A DNA stretch of 64,000 nt from the NCBI RefSeq assembly GCF_002307355.1, contig NZ_CP017481.1, positions 4,092,001-4,156,000 of the forward strand, in the 5' to 3' direction. Positions within the stretch are counted from its first letter, which is position 1; each line of letters opens with the position of its first letter. The notes under the pieces were generated by a model that saw only the letters and a program-made list of their open reading frames with translations, ran no database searches and was not told the origin of the DNA. Below are positions 36,577-49,012 of the stretch, one piece after another. A program made the position numbers and the translations under genes. The DNA comes from Pectobacterium polaris. GTDB taxonomy: Bacteria; Pseudomonadota; Gammaproteobacteria; Enterobacterales; Enterobacteriaceae.

Positions 36577-38657
36577 TTCTGAGCTTCCCCAATAACTGAT
36601 GTCATGCGAATCTGGCGATGATCGCTGATTTCTAAATTAGACAGTACGGCCATGTTTGGCAGACTACGATGCAGGAATCGAGCAAGTAAAGCGCGTAAAG
36701 CATGGTTCACAAGCAGCACCGGCGGAGCACCCAACATTTCCTGCCGCTGTAGCGCTTGTTTCGCCTGTTCAAGCAGACGATCGGCAAGTCCCGGTTCGAG
36801 GCCACCACCGCCTTGAAGCGCCTGTAACAGAAGGCGCTCCAACGATCCTTCCAGACCGATAACCTGAAGTTCGCTGTCTCCTGGGAACCACTGCTGGGTA
36901 ATCGCACGTCCCAGAGCAACCCTCACCACTGTGGTGAGCTCATAAGGGTCTGGCTGCACTGGCGCATGTTCAGCCAATGTCTCCATGATGGTGCGCATAT
37001 CCCTAATCGAAACTCTCTCACTAAGTAGATTTTGCAAAACCTTATGCAAGGTCGTTAACGTCACTACGCCCGGAATGAAATCTTCTGTCAGCTTTGGCAT
37101 TTCCTGCGCAACGCGATCCATCAGTTGCTGAGCTTCCTGTCGTCCAAACAGTTCACTGGCGTGTAATGCAATTAAGTGATTCAGGTGCGTTGCCACCACG
37201 GTACTTGCCTCTACTACCGTGAATCCCTGAGCTTGAGCCTGATCTTTCAGGGCATTATCAATCCAGACTGCTGGCAACCCAAACGCAGGATCCTGCGTGA
37301 TATCGCCAGATAAAGAGCCAACCGCATTGCCCGGATTGATCGCCATCCAACGACCGGGATGAGCCTCACCGCTACCCACCTCGACACCTTTCATCAGTAT
37401 GCGATAGCTGGCAGGCTGAAGTTCCAAATTATCCCGGATATGAACCACCGGCGGTAAGTATCCCATTTCCTGGGCAAACTTCTTCCTGATACTACGAATC
37501 CTGCCCAGTAACTCGCCATCTTGCTGTGCGTCAACCATTGGGATCAATCGATAGCCAACTTCCATACCCAGCGGATCTTCAAGCTGTACATCAGACCAGC
37601 TGGCTTCAATAATCTGATGTTTCTCCATTGATGCTGGTATAGGCTGCATAACAGGTTCTTTTTGCTGTTCACCACGCATCCACCAGGCAAGCCCTAACAA
37701 AGATGCGGTAAATAACAGAAAGACAAAGTTGGGCATTCCAGGAACCATCCCAATAAGCCCAATAACCGCCGCACTCAGTACCATCACTCGTGGGTTATTG
37801 AACAACTGAGTGACCATCTGCTGGCCAACGTCCTGATCGGTACTCACGCGAGTAACAATCACACCCGCTGCGGTAGAGATAATCAGAGCAGGAATCTGGG
37901 CAACCAAACCATCACCGATGGTAAGCAGCGTATAGCTTTCAGCGGCCTGCCCTACCGGCATATTGTGCTGTACAACACCGACGATCAATCCACCAACAAT
38001 GTTGATGACCATGATAATCAGTCCCGCGACAGCGTCACCGCGCACGAACTTACTGGCACCGTCCATTGAACCGTAGAAATCTGACTCCTGAGTAACTTCA
38101 GTACGGCGCTTTTTCGCTTCTTCTTCACCAATGATCCCAGCATTAAGATCGGCGTCGATCGCCATCTGTTTACCTGGCATACCATCTAACACAAAGCGGG
38201 CACCGACTTCAGCGATACGTCCGGCACCTTTGGTGATAACCATGAAGTTGATTAAGACAAGGATGATAAAGACCACGATACCAATGGCAAAATTTCCGCC
38301 TACCAGAAAGTGACCAAATGCTTCAACAACTTTACCTGCGGCAGCCGTCCCTGTATGCCCTTCCAGCAAAATGATACGGGTAGAAGCGACGTTGAGCGAA
38401 AGACGCAATAAGGTAGAAAACAGCAAAATCGTAGGGAACGCAGCAAACTCCAGCGTCCGCTGCGTAAACATCGCAACCAGCAATACCATGATGGACAGTG
38501 CAATGTTAAAGGTAAATAACAGATCCAGAATGAATGGCGGCAGCGGCAATACCATCATGGAAAGTATCAGCAGGATCAGTATTGGTCCGGCTAATATTTG
38601 CCATTGGGTACCTTTCATATTACTCGGTAAACGAAGCAAAGAGGCCAAATTAGCCAT
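36573..38657 (-). CDS. flhA: Export-gate protein FlhA
   Basis: FlhA is the large export-gate component with eight membrane helices and a cytoplasmic ring that docks cargo. I start at the ATG at 38657 (MANLASLLRLPSNMKG), which overlaps the end of flhB by 8 bp; the longer in-frame start runs into flhB. The 694-residue length is typical. The FHIPEP hallmark region is visible as 'GAGRIAEVGARFVLDGMPGK'. Confidence 0.97.
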   Translation of the reverse strand: MANLASLLRLPSNMKGTQWQILAGPILILLILSMMVLPLPPFILDLLFTFNIALSIMVLLVAMFTQRTLEFAAFPTILLFSTLLRLSLNVASTRIILLEGHTGTAAAGKVVEAFGHFLVGGNFAIGIVVFIILVLINFMVITKGAGRIAEVGARFVLDGMPGKQMAIDADLNAGIIGEEEAKKRRTEVTQESDFYGSMDGASKFVRGDAVAGLIIMVINIVGGLIVGVVQHNMPVGQAAESYTLLTIGDGLVAQIPALIISTAAGVIVTRVSTDQDVGQQMVTQLFNNPRVMVLSAAVIGLIGMVPGMPNFVFLLFTASLLGLAWWMRGEQQKEPVMQPIPASMEKHQIIEASWSDVQLEDPLGMEVGYRLIPMVDAQQDGELLGRIRSIRKKFAQEMGYLPPVVHIRDNLELQPASYRILMKGVEVGSGEAHPGRWMAINPGNAVGSLSGDITQDPAFGLPAVWIDNALKDQAQAQGFTVVEASTVVATHLNHLIALHASELFGRQEAQQLMDRVAQEMPKLTEDFIPGVVTLTTLHKVLQNLLSERVSIRDMRTIMETLAEHAPVQPDPYELTTVVRVALGRAITQQWFPGDSELQVIGLEGSLERLLLQALQGGGGLEPGLADRLLEQAKQALQRQEMLGAPPVLLVNHALRALLARFLHRSLPNMAVLSNLEISDHRQIRMTSVIGEAQK

Positions 38658-39801
38658 CAGTAGTATTCTCTTTAGCAAAATCCAGTGCATCCGGCACTGG
38701 TAGATGTTTCGGTTTTCTAGGAATTAATCCACCTTCCCGCTTCCAGCGTTTCAGTTGATAAACCCAGGCTAAGACTTCTGCAACGGCGGCATACAGCGCG
38801 GCCGGAATATGCTGCCCGACCTCTGAATGACGAAATAGCGCTCGCGCCAACGGTGGGGCTTCTAAAATAGGAACGCGATGTTCGGTTCCCAACTCACGAA
38901 TACGTAACGCGATCTCACCAGCCCCTTTAGCCAACACTCTCGGCGCATTCATTTTTTTCTCATCATAGCGTAATGCTACCGCATAATGCGTCGGGTTAGT
39001 GACTATCACATCGGCTTTAGGGACATCAGCCATCATCCTACGTTGGGCCATTGCCCTTTGTTGCTGACGAATACGGCCTTTAACGTGGGGATCGCCTTCA
39101 CTCTGTTTATGCTCATCACGAATTTCCTGTTTCGTCATCCGTAATTTTTTGATGTGACTCCACACTTGCCAAAACACATCAAAAGCGACCATGGGAATGA
39201 GCCCCATAATAATAAGGAAACCACACATCACGGCCAGTTCCAGCGCATCCCCCATCGCCGCAATCGGCGCTTCGGATACCAGATGCAATATCTTCGGCCA
39301 GTTATGAATCAAGAACAAGGTACTAATGATCCCGACCATGACTGATTTCAATATTGCCTTGAAGAGCTCAGCCAGTGATTGAGCGGAAAATAAACGTTTC
39401 AGCCCAGAAATAGGATCTAATTTTTTGAAGTCAACTTTTAATGACTTAGTACTAAAGAGTACCCCACCCAGCAGCATCGGCGCAGACAGCGCAACCAACA
39501 CAGCCCCTAGCATGATTGGTATCAATGCCGATACTGCCTGACGCAGTAATGAGCCAACATGCCGTAGCATTTGGGTGTCATCACCAATCGTTGCGTAATC
39601 AAAATTTAACGACTGTGAGACAATTCTGGCCAATCGGCCAGCCATGACATCACCTCCTATCCACAAAATAGCCAATCCTGCGACCATCATCACAACAGAA
39701 GTCAGCTCTCGAGATCGCGGGATTTGCCCTTCTTCTCGTGCCTTTTCCTCTTTTTGGGGAGTGGGGGCTTCTGTTTTTTCTAGATCGCTATCTTCAGCCA
39801 C
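38650..39801 (-). CDS. flhB: Export-switch protein FlhB
   Basis: FlhB sets export specificity and cleaves itself at NPTH. The motif is present in 'VIVTNPTHYAVALRYD'. The 383-residue protein has four membrane helices after a charged N-terminus ('DLEKTEAPTPQKEEKAREEG'). It is the first gene of flhBAE. Confidence 0.98.
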   Translation of the reverse strand: MAEDSDLEKTEAPTPQKEEKAREEGQIPRSRELTSVVMMVAGLAILWIGGDVMAGRLARIVSQSLNFDYATIGDDTQMLRHVGSLLRQAVSALIPIMLGAVLVALSAPMLLGGVLFSTKSLKVDFKKLDPISGLKRLFSAQSLAELFKAILKSVMVGIISTLFLIHNWPKILHLVSEAPIAAMGDALELAVMCGFLIIMGLIPMVAFDVFWQVWSHIKKLRMTKQEIRDEHKQSEGDPHVKGRIRQQQRAMAQRRMMADVPKADVIVTNPTHYAVALRYDEKKMNAPRVLAKGAGEIALRIRELGTEHRVPILEAPPLARALFRHSEVGQHIPAALYAAVAEVLAWVYQLKRWKREGGLIPRKPKHLPVPDALDFAKENTTDG

Positions 39802-39944
39802 GATGTGTTCCTGTTACGACTTTCAGGATAGGAATTTGCTGCCTAGCATGACAAATACGAGAAAGTTTTATGGCTGGAACAAAGAGAAAAACCGACGCTT
39901 CTTTAACGAATAGTGAGGATACACAGGCGGGAAAGTCGAGTTTA

Positions 39945-39981
39945 GCTATTTATGGCCATAAATACTGGCCATAAATAACCG
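39945..39981. promoter_or_regulatory. Candidate FlhDC box upstream of flhB
   Basis: An 18-bp perfect palindrome TATTTATGGCCATAAATA (39949-39966) is followed by a second copy of GGCCATAAATA, ending AACCGG. The two outward AAATAGC / AAATAACCG half-sites resemble the FlhD4C2 consensus. It lies about 150 bp upstream of flhB, a class II operon. Confidence 0.5.
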
Positions 39982-40005
39982 GGCGATGGTGTTCATCATT
40001 CTTTC

Positions 40006-40030
40006 AAAAAAGGGAATAGTTCCCTTTTTT
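40006..40030. terminator. Terminator of the che operon (after cheZ)
   Basis: AAAAAAGGGAA (40006-40016) pairs perfectly with TTCCCTTTTTT (40020-40030) around a three-base loop. It lies 14 bp past the cheZ stop, and A/T runs on both sides make it usable in either direction. Confidence 0.9.
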
Positions 40031-40043
40031 GAAGCAAGATTCA

Positions 40044-40688
40044 TTAGAACCCAAGGCTATCCAGAAGGTCATCAACCTGATCCTGATTGGCGACGATACC
40101 TGCTGCACCTTTATCCAACTGAGGTCCGTTCAGCAGACCATCATTTGCACGCTTAGGCGCGTCTGGTTTTTCTGGGATATTTTCCAGCAATACCATCAGC
40201 AGTTGTTTTTCAATCTCCTGGACAACATCCATCATACGCTTGATTACCTGACCAGTAAGGTCCTGAAAATCCTGCGCCATCATAATTTCCAACAGTTGGG
40301 CGTTGGTAAACGAGGTATGCTGTGGTACATCTTCAAGATAGCTACGCGTATCCGTCACTAATTCGCGCGCATCAGCCAGCTCGATTGGATTTTCAAACCA
40401 TTCATCCCAACGAGTTTTCAGAGACTTGGCATCAGCTTCTAGTTGGTTTTGACGTGGCTGTGCAGCTTCTACGCAGTTCAGAGCACGCTCTGCCGCTTGC
40501 GCAGTCATCTGGACAACATAGTCAAGACGATCGCGGGCATCAGGAATTGCCTCTGCTGCTTCTGCTATCGCATTATCCAGACCCAGCTCTTTCAAACTGT
40601 CACGCAGCATACGAGTCAATTGGCCGATACGCGAAATGATCTCGGTTGCTGAAGCTGTGTCGTTCACGGACGGCATATGTGGCGTCAT
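40044..40688 (-). CDS. cheZ: CheY-P phosphatase
   Basis: CheZ removes phosphate from CheY. The 214-residue helical protein has the catalytic-Gln region '[20 protein letters not shown]' (about residues 138-157) and the C-terminal CheY-binding tail '[14 protein letters not shown]'-type peptide. It is the last gene of the che run, 9 bp after cheY. Confidence 0.97.
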   Translation of the reverse strand: MTPHMPSVNDTASATEIISRIGQLTRMLRDSLKELGLDNAIAEAAEAIPDARDRLDYVVQMTAQAAERALNCVEAAQPRQNQLEADAKSLKTRWDEWFENPIELADARELVTDTRSYLEDVPQHTSFTNAQLLEIMMAQDFQDLTGQVIKRMMDVVQEIEKQLLMVLLENIPEKPDAPKRANDGLLNGPQLDKGAAGIVANQDQVDDLLDSLGF

Positions 40689-40697
40689 AAGATCCCC

Positions 40698-41111
<414 letters not shown>

Positions 41112-41125
41112 TCACCGAGAGCTGC

Positions 41126-42176
<1,051 letters not shown>

Positions 42177-42177
<1 letters not shown>

Positions 42178-43049
42178 TATCTTTCCTTAGCCAGCCCATA
42201 TACAGTTTGCCCACGCAAATAGAATTCACGACTAATCTGGCTGAAATTCTCTGAATGCCCGGCAAATAACAATCCGCCCGGTTTAAGCATCGGGACGAAT
42301 CGACGAAGAATACGCTCTTGAGTTTCTTTATCGAAGTAAATCATTATATTACGACAAAAAATAGCATCGAATGGTGCAGGAACGGACCAATCGGGTGCAA
42401 GCAGATTTAGTTGTTGGAAATGCACCATTGATGCAAGCTCAGGACGTACACGAACCAAACCACTATGTGGTCCGGTGCCGCGCAAAAAAAACCGCTGTAG
42501 TTGTTGTGGAGAAAGAGAGCGCAATTCTTCTTGCCGATAGATGCCAGCCGTTGCCTTTTCTAACACCTGAGTATCAATATCACTGGCCCATACCTGACAC
42601 CCACTCGCCTTATTACCTAAAACCTCAGCAAGTGTCATTGCCAACGAATAAGGTTCTTCCCCTGTAGAAGCCGCTGTACTCCAGATGGTGTAGCCATTTG
42701 GACGTTTTCTGACATGCTCGGCCAATATAGGAAAATGGTGGGCTTCACGGAAAAATGCCGTCAGGTTAGTGGTTAATGCATTAACAAAGGCTTGCCACTC
42801 GGCGCTGTTAAGATCTGACTCCAGTAATGCTAAATACTGGCCGAAATCATTGATTCCGAGCAAACGGAGACGCCTAACCAAACGGTTATAAACCATTTCA
42901 CGTTTGTGGTCGGCTAGAACAATGCCGGCACGCTGGTATATTAATTGACTGATTCGACGGAAATGGGTATCCGACAACGGCAACCTGTCAACCATCTGCG
43001 TCAGGATAGAGGCAGATTCAGGGCGATTTTGCGACGGTGTGCTTTTCAT
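42177..43049 (-). CDS. cheR: Chemoreceptor methyltransferase
   Basis: CheR methylates receptor glutamates using S-adenosylmethionine. The 290-residue protein has the N-terminal helical domain and the SAM-binding segment '[14 protein letters not shown]', plus '[14 protein letters not shown]'. It shares a single base with cheB (stop and start overlap). Receptors in the window end in NWETF, the CheR/CheB docking peptide. Confidence 0.98.
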
Positions 43050-43566
43050 ATCAAATCGCTCGAATAGTGTTTTTTGCTATGGTTTTTTTCAATCTGAACT
43101 TTCCTTTACAGCTAACGCAGGTTTTTATTGTCATTCGTCAATTACTCATCGCATTACGATTAAAACTGACACTGTATTGGTAATACACACTGCAAGTTCT
43201 GCAAACTGAACCGGCCAGCATGTTCGTTCTACCAAAGCCACATGCTGTCGGGTGGCGTTGTCCCTCTCATCACAGCTGTGCTACCTGCTTTATTCTTTGG
43301 CTTTAATACCAAAGCCAACCTCACCCCATCATATCCATAACATACGTTACAGATTGAACAATATCATGAATTACCCTACTTCAAAGCACCAGGTGCTGTA
43401 TCACTTACAACCCCCAAGAGTGCATTGATCGATTACTCGCATGTTCATTTTTTAAATTATGGCGAGTAAACCATCACCCAGCCACCTACATGTAAGCGGC
43501 TGGGGATTAGCTCAGTAACAATATCCCTACAGCTTGGGTTATTTATAGCTTATACGACGGTTTTGA
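43050..43566. other. Long gap between chemoreceptor gene and cheR
   Basis: This 517-bp stretch has no gene. It holds two hairpins: TTGGCTTT/AAAGCCAA at 43297-43318 and CCCAGCC/GGCTGGG at 43477-43504, neither followed by a good T-run. In E. coli a second receptor gene (tap) occupies this place. Confidence 0.6.
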
Positions 43567-45252
43567 TCAGAACGTTTCCCAATTATCATTTGGTGAACCT
43601 TCTTTCGCTTTCTTACCACCATTCGCTGATGAAGCCAACAATGCAGGTTTTTGACCCGCTGTCGCCGGTGTCGTCCTTCTAAACGAGCCGGCATCTTCAG
43701 ACAGACGGAATACAGCAACCGCCTGATTCAGCACTTTCACTTGTTCTTCCAAAGCAACCGCTGCGGTCGCAGACTCTTCAACCAAGGAGGCGTTTTGCTG
43801 CGTCACGCGATCCATCTCAGTAACAGCCTGACCAACCTGATCGATACCTTTGCTCTGCTCATCAGAAGCAGAGGCAATTTCGCCCATGATATCCGTTACA
43901 CGAGTGACTGCACTGACGATTTCTCCCATCGTCTCGCCCGCACTTTCAACCAGTACAGAACCTTCATCAACTCGGCTTACAGAATCTTCAATCAAACTTT
44001 TAATTTCTTTCGCAGCTTGAGCACTACGCTGTGCCAAATTACGAACTTCACCAGCAACAACCGCAAACCCGCGACCTTGCTCACCTGCTCTCGCTGCTTC
44101 AACCGCCGCATTCAGTGCAAGAATGTTGGTTTGGAAAGCAATACCATCAATCACACTAGTAATATCGGCAATCTTTTGCGAACTTCCAGCAATATTGTGC
44201 ATGGTTTTGACGACATTATCGACGACCTTGCCGCCCTTCTGCGCCGTCTCTGATGCACTCAGTGCCAACTGACTGGCCTGACGAGCATTTTCCGCATTCT
44301 GTTTAACTGTTGCGGTCAACTGTTCCATACTTGCTGCCGTTTCTTCTAGTGAAGCAGCCTGTTGCTCAGTACGCGAAGAAAGATCGTTATTTCCAGCACT
44401 AATTTCTGTAGCACCGGTATAAATGGCATCAGCACCTTGTCGAACCGCACTAACCGTTGAAACAAACTCACTTTGCATATGGCGGATACTGTCAGCCAGA
44501 ATGCCCATTTCATTGCTGCTGTGAAAGTGAGTGGTTTTTGTCAGATCGCCTTTCGCAATATGACGAATGTGCTCAACAATACTATTTAGCGGCCTTATTA
44601 ATAGCTGTTGAATACCAATCCAGGAAATCAGGGCTAACGCAAAAACCAACACGATAATGAAGCCAAGGATCCAGAGCGCCGAATCGTAAGCTGCATCATT
44701 TTTAGCTATACCAGCCTGATAAAGTTTATCGCTTTCAGCTTTATAGGCGTAATACGCTTTTTCAAAGTTGTCCTGAAAACTCTGTGTTGGCTGCTCAACA
44801 AACTTCTTAAATTCCCCTGCATTCAAAAACTGAATTAATTCAGTTAATGCGCCATTCAGAGCCACATAATTTTCTTTTACGCTCCGAGTAACATTTTCAT
44901 CCTGATGCGCATCCTGCGGTACTTTCTCATAACGGGAGAAAAAATCGTTTGCGACAGACAGTTGCCTTTGAGCAGAAACCAGAAGCTCTTTACCGCCAGC
45001 ACCGGCGCCCGTACCGCTTGCATCAAGTGCAAAACGCGTACCCGCACGGTTAAGTGTATTACGGGTCTGTAATAAATATGACCATGCTGAATCCAGCTCG
45101 GAACGCTTTTGGTTAATCACCTGCGTTGAACTGAAGATATCCTTATCATTTTTTAATGCACTAAAGAATAAACCACCAGAAATAAGCTGAAGTGCCCCAA
45201 ACAACACGAGTACAAGCATCAAACCTGTAACAACTTTTATACGGTTAAACAT
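43567..45252 (-). CDS. Methyl-accepting chemotaxis protein (Tsr/Tar-like)
   Basis: This transmembrane chemoreceptor starts at the ATG at 45252 ([19 protein letters not shown]), which matches enterobacterial Tsr and has AAAAGGCG upstream; the longer frame adds a non-conserved N-terminus. It has one membrane helix, a four-helix-bundle ligand domain (about residues 35-190) with '[11 protein letters not shown]' as in serine/aspartate receptors, a second helix, a HAMP domain and the signalling hairpin ('[20 protein letters not shown]'). It ends in NWETF for CheR/CheB docking. The serine-receptor-like pocket is suggestive but the ligand is not proven. It lies between cheW and cheR. Confidence 0.95.
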   Translation of the reverse strand: MFNRIKVVTGLMLVLVLFGALQLISGGLFFSALKNDKDIFSSTQVINQKRSELDSAWSYLLQTRNTLNRAGTRFALDASGTGAGAGGKELLVSAQRQLSVANDFFSRYEKVPQDAHQDENVTRSVKENYVALNGALTELIQFLNAGEFKKFVEQPTQSFQDNFEKAYYAYKAESDKLYQAGIAKNDAAYDSALWILGFIIVLVFALALISWIGIQQLLIRPLNSIVEHIRHIAKGDLTKTTHFHSSNEMGILADSIRHMQSEFVSTVSAVRQGADAIYTGATEISAGNNDLSSRTEQQAASLEETAASMEQLTATVKQNAENARQASQLALSASETAQKGGKVVDNVVKTMHNIAGSSQKIADITSVIDGIAFQTNILALNAAVEAARAGEQGRGFAVVAGEVRNLAQRSAQAAKEIKSLIEDSVSRVDEGSVLVESAGETMGEIVSAVTRVTDIMGEIASASDEQSKGIDQVGQAVTEMDRVTQQNASLVEESATAAVALEEQVKVLNQAVAVFRLSEDAGSFRRTTPATAGQKPALLASSANGGKKAKEGSPNDNWETF

Positions 45253-45284
45253 ATAACGCCTTTTGAGTAGACCAACCACCGATG

Positions 45285-45311
45285 ATATCGGCACTATTCT
45301 GGATATCTTTA
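45285..45311 (-). promoter_or_regulatory. Sigma-28 promoter of the chemoreceptor gene
   Basis: On the minus strand the -35 is TAAAGATA (45304-45311), the spacer 11 bp, and the -10 GCCGATAT (45285-45292), about 35 bp upstream of the start at 45252. This indicates that the receptor has its own start as well as read-through from cheW. Confidence 0.8.
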
Positions 45312-45387
45312 CGAATTTCTGAACTGACAAGGATACAGCTAAGGAAGGTTTTCGGGGCCACTTTCGTAGCCCCTGAAGGCCGATGTA

Positions 45388-45885
45388 TTAGGCTTTCAAA
45401 ACGCTATCAACCAGCGCCATTTCTTCGCTGCTCAACAGTTTTTCGATATCAACCAAAATCAGCATTCTCTCGCCCAGAGAGCCTAAACCAGTCAGGTACT
45501 CTGTTGACAGTGTTACAGCAAACTCCGGCGCAGGACGAATTTGGTCTGTAGTCAATGACAACACATCAGACACGCCATCTACGACAATACCGACAACACG
45601 CTGGCCAAGGTTCAGAACAATAACAACCGTGTTGTCATCGTATTCAACATCCTGCTTGGCAAATTTAATGCGCAAGTCAACGATCGGTACAATGACACCG
45701 CGTAGGTTGGTGACACCTTTAATGAAGGAAGGTGTGTTGGCAATACGCGTTACCTGGTCATAACCGCGAATTTCTTGTACTTTTAAAATATCAACGCCGT
45801 ACTCTTCGTCACCCAGCGTAAAAATCAGGAATTCCTGTCCTACTGTTTCGCCAGTTAATTTCGTGACGCTTGCAAGTCCAGTCAT
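45388..45885 (-). CDS. cheW: Chemotaxis coupling protein
   Basis: CheW links receptors to CheA. I start at the ATG at 45885 ([10 protein letters not shown]), matching E. coli, with GGGTGG upstream; the GTG at 45894 lies within that site. The remaining 165 residues follow the family closely ('[15 protein letters not shown]', '[13 protein letters not shown]'). It follows cheA by 31 bp. Confidence 0.98.
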   Translation of the reverse strand: MTGLASVTKLTGETVGQEFLIFTLGDEEYGVDILKVQEIRGYDQVTRIANTPSFIKGVTNLRGVIVPIVDLRIKFAKQDVEYDDNTVVIVLNLGQRVVGIVVDGVSDVLSLTTDQIRPAPEFAVTLSTEYLTGLGSLGERMLILVDIEKLLSSEEMALVDSVLKA

Positions 45886-45916
45886 GTTTTCCACCCTTTA
45901 TTAACAATCTGTTTTA

Positions 45917-47929
45917 TTAAGCAGCAGTTTCAACCGCACGCTTTTCACGATTAAGCGCTTGTAACGCTGAAACATCCACAATCAGCGCAACGCTGCCATC
46001 ACCAAGGATGGTAGCGGCTGAAACGCCTGGTACCTTGCGATAATTACTTTCCAGGTTTTTGACGACGACCTGATGTTGACCAATCAACTGATCAACCAAC
46101 AAGGCATAACGTCGACCCGCACTTTGCAGGATAACGACAATACCCTGAGTAGCATCCGTCTTAGCGCCATCCACATCAAAGATATGGAACAGTTCAACGA
46201 GAGGTAAATATTCACCACGAACCTGCAATACTCGCTCTCCGCCAGCTAACGGGTACAGGTCTTCCGACTGCGGCTGCAAGGATTCCATCACAGCGTTAAG
46301 CGGGAGAATAAAGACTTCTTTGTTAACTTTAACGGACATGCCATCGAGGATGGCGAGTGTTAATGGCAACAGGATTCTGATCGTCGTGCCTTTTCCAGCC
46401 TGGAAGTGGATTTCAACATGACCACCCATTTCCTGGATATTCCGCTTCACCACATCCATGCCGACGCCACGGCCAGAGACGTCCGTGACTTTCTCAGCGG
46501 TTGAGAAGCCTGGAGCAAAGATCAGCATGCCCACTTCTTCATCAGACATCGAGTCACTTACTGCTAGCCCTTGAGACAAGGCTTTAGCCAGAATTCTCTC
46601 GCGGTTGAGCCCGGCCCCATCGTCGATAACTTCAATACAGATGTTACCACCCTGATGTTCCGCAGAAAGCGTCAAGTTACCAACAGCAGCTTTACCTGCA
46701 GCAACGCGTTTATCTGGAGATTCGATACCGTGATCGAGGCTGTTACGCACCAAGTGTGTCAGAGGATCGATAATACGTTCGATCAAACTCTTATCCAGCT
46801 CAGTCGAACTCCCCATCAGCGTTAGTTCGACCTGCTTATCCAATTTCGCAGCCAGATCACGAACCAATCGAGGGAAACGACTAAATACATATTCCATCGG
46901 CATCATACGGATGGACATAACCGATTCTTGCAGGTCTCGGGCGTTGCGTTCCAACTGACCCATACTATTGAGCAGGTCGCCGTGCGCCACAGGATCGAGT
47001 TCGCTTGAGCGTTGTGCCAGCATGGATTGCGTAATCACTAACTCACCGACGAGGTTGATAAGCTGGTCAACCTTCTCAACCGCTACACGAATACTGGTAT
47101 CACCGGTTTTTGCTTTATTTTTTCCATTTTCCGGTGCAGCTTGCGGTTTTGCAGCAACGGGTGCAGACGGCGCAACTGGAGCAGCGACGGCGACAGGTGC
47201 TTCAACAACAGCCAATGTTTCTACGACTTCAGCGACGGCAGGTTGGCTGGCTACGGCAGACTTGAAGCTGATTTGCTCTGGCTCAAGAACAAAACACAGC
47301 ACCGCACTAATATCGTCTTCACTTTCAGACGTCACTAATGTCACTTCTACGCTAGTGTCAGTCTGGTGCGGATCTTTAACCGTCCCCAGATTACCAAGCT
47401 CTTCCAGCATCTGAGGTATTTCCTGAGACTTCAGGCCGGTTAATGCGATACGCATTTCACCTTTACCATTAGATGCTGGGCTAGCAGAGTGCTGTGTTAC
47501 AGCCGACGTATCAGATTGGGCTGCGTCACCATCAGCTTTAGACTCCAGAGCAAGCTGGCGCAAGGCCTGACAGATATACTCAAAGCTTTCAGCATTGGGT
47601 TCCTGTGCGGTTTTATAAGCGTCCAACTGATCCTGCATAATGTCTTTTGTTTCCAGAAACAGGTTGATGATATCAGTGCTAAGACGCATTTCGCCACGTC
47701 TTGCCCCATCGAGTAAGTTTTCTAACAGGTGCGTAGTTTCCTGCAATGCTTTAAAACCGAATGTGCCAGCACCTCCTTTTATGGAGTGCGCTGCACGGAA
47801 AATCGCATTCAATTGCTCGGTGTCGGGTTCTGACGGATCCAACAACAATAAGTGTTGTTCCATATCTGCCAGTAATTCATCTGCTTCATCAAAGAACGTT
47901 TGATAGAAAGCACTCATGTCCATGCTCAC
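45917..47929 (-). CDS. cheA: Chemotaxis histidine kinase
   Basis: CheA is the receptor-coupled histidine kinase. Domains in order: HPt with His48 in 'AAHSIKGGAGTFG', the CheY/CheB-binding domain, an Ala/Pro/Val linker at about residues 230-270, dimerisation, the ATP-binding domain with 'NSLDHGIE' and 'GRGVGMDVVKRNI', and the CheW-like P5 domain. The 670-residue length is normal. It follows motB. Confidence 0.98.
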   Translation of the reverse strand: MSMDMSAFYQTFFDEADELLADMEQHLLLLDPSEPDTEQLNAIFRAAHSIKGGAGTFGFKALQETTHLLENLLDGARRGEMRLSTDIINLFLETKDIMQDQLDAYKTAQEPNAESFEYICQALRQLALESKADGDAAQSDTSAVTQHSASPASNGKGEMRIALTGLKSQEIPQMLEELGNLGTVKDPHQTDTSVEVTLVTSESEDDISAVLCFVLEPEQISFKSAVASQPAVAEVVETLAVVEAPVAVAAPVAPSAPVAAKPQAAPENGKNKAKTGDTSIRVAVEKVDQLINLVGELVITQSMLAQRSSELDPVAHGDLLNSMGQLERNARDLQESVMSIRMMPMEYVFSRFPRLVRDLAAKLDKQVELTLMGSSTELDKSLIERIIDPLTHLVRNSLDHGIESPDKRVAAGKAAVGNLTLSAEHQGGNICIEVIDDGAGLNRERILAKALSQGLAVSDSMSDEEVGMLIFAPGFSTAEKVTDVSGRGVGMDVVKRNIQEMGGHVEIHFQAGKGTTIRILLPLTLAILDGMSVKVNKEVFILPLNAVMESLQPQSEDLYPLAGGERVLQVRGEYLPLVELFHIFDVDGAKTDATQGIVVILQSAGRRYALLVDQLIGQHQVVVKNLESNYRKVPGVSAATILGDGSVALIVDVSALQALNREKRAVETAA

Positions 47930-47956
47930 GTGGTCACCTCTGCTGTGAATCGCGGC

Positions 47957-49012
47957 TTATTGAGAAGGCGTCGCCTGGCTATCGGGCGCAGCAGGCAACG
48001 CGGTGGTTGGCTGTTGACGCTCTGGAGCAGGAACTCCATTAGTTGGTTGTGGCGATGCCCCACCACTTCCACTCGTATTGTTGTTATCACTATTTTCGGC
48101 AGCCGGAGTGGTAGGTTTAGGCTTATCCAACTCCATATTTTGTAAATTTTCCACCTTGTCTATATTTACAGCAGAGCTTTCTGCATTTTCTTCTTCAATA
48201 TCCTTTTGAGCTTGTCTGCTCAATACCAGCAAACTGATACGTCGGTTAATCGCATCACTTCCACCTGCCGCCTGTTTGAGGCTCATTGTCGCAGCCATGC
48301 CCACAACGCGCAAAACTTTTCCATCAGACAAGCCCCCAAAAATAAGCTCTCGACGTGATGCATTGGCACGATCTGCGGACAATTCCCAGTTACTATAACC
48401 ACGCTCCCCTGTCGTATACTGAACATCATCGGTATGGCCGGAGATACTCAGCTTATTGGGGAAATCGTTCATGATAGGCGCTATCGCACGCAGGATATCT
48501 CGCATATAGGGCTCAACCTGCGCGCTCCCGGTTTTAAACATGGGGCGATTTTGACTATCGATGATTTGGATACGTAACCCTTCCTCAATCATTTCAATTA
48601 ACAGATGGGGACGGAGTGCACGTAAGCGAGGATCGGCTTCAATTAACTGATCAAGGCGTTCACGCAATCTATTGAGTCGAACCTGATCCAGCTTCTTTTC
48701 TACGTTATCTGTCTTGATGGCCTTTTTCACTTCACCATCTTGCTGGGTGGGATCATTCCCCCCACCCGGAATCGGGCTGGAACTGTCGCTTGATTTAGAG
48801 CCAGAAGTTAATGCAACTTTTAGCGGGGTACGAAAATACTCTGCGATTTGGGCGAGCTGCATTGGCGTAGAAATTGCGATAAGCCACATTACAAGAAACA
48901 ATGCCATCATTGCTGTCATAAAGTCAGCGTAGGCAATCTTCCAGGAGCCACCATGGTGGCCCCCATGTCCAGACTTACGCTTTTTGCGAATAATGGGATG
49001 CTGATGTTTCAT
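47957..49012 (-). CDS. motB: Stator protein MotB
   Basis: MotB anchors the proton-driven stator to peptidoglycan. The proton-binding Asp is Asp30 in '[14 protein letters not shown]', in the only membrane helix. The OmpA-like peptidoglycan domain follows ('[20 protein letters not shown]'). The 351-residue protein ends in a Pro/Thr/Ser/Gln-rich tail of about 60 residues, longer than in E. coli MotB (308). It overlaps motA by 4 bp. Confidence 0.97.
   Translation of the reverse strand: MKHQHPIIRKKRKSGHGGHHGGSWKIAYADFMTAMMALFLVMWLIAISTPMQLAQIAEYFRTPLKVALTSGSKSSDSSSPIPGGGNDPTQQDGEVKKAIKTDNVEKKLDQVRLNRLRERLDQLIEADPRLRALRPHLLIEMIEEGLRIQIIDSQNRPMFKTGSAQVEPYMRDILRAIAPIMNDFPNKLSISGHTDDVQYTTGERGYSNWELSADRANASRRELIFGGLSDGKVLRVVGMAATMSLKQAAGGSDAINRRISLLVLSRQAQKDIEEENAESSAVNIDKVENLQNMELDKPKPTTPAAENSDNNNTSGSGGASPQPTNGVPAPERQQPTTALPAAPDSQATPSQ

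Noticed and set aside
43477..43504. CCCAGCC/GGCTGGG hairpin as a receptor-gene terminator
   Set aside because: The stem is perfect but no T-run follows on either strand, so I list it only as a hairpin in the gap.
43651..44253. 200-residue open frame on the plus strand
   Set aside because: It is the shadow of the chemoreceptor gene on the other strand; the repeated signalling domain keeps stops out.
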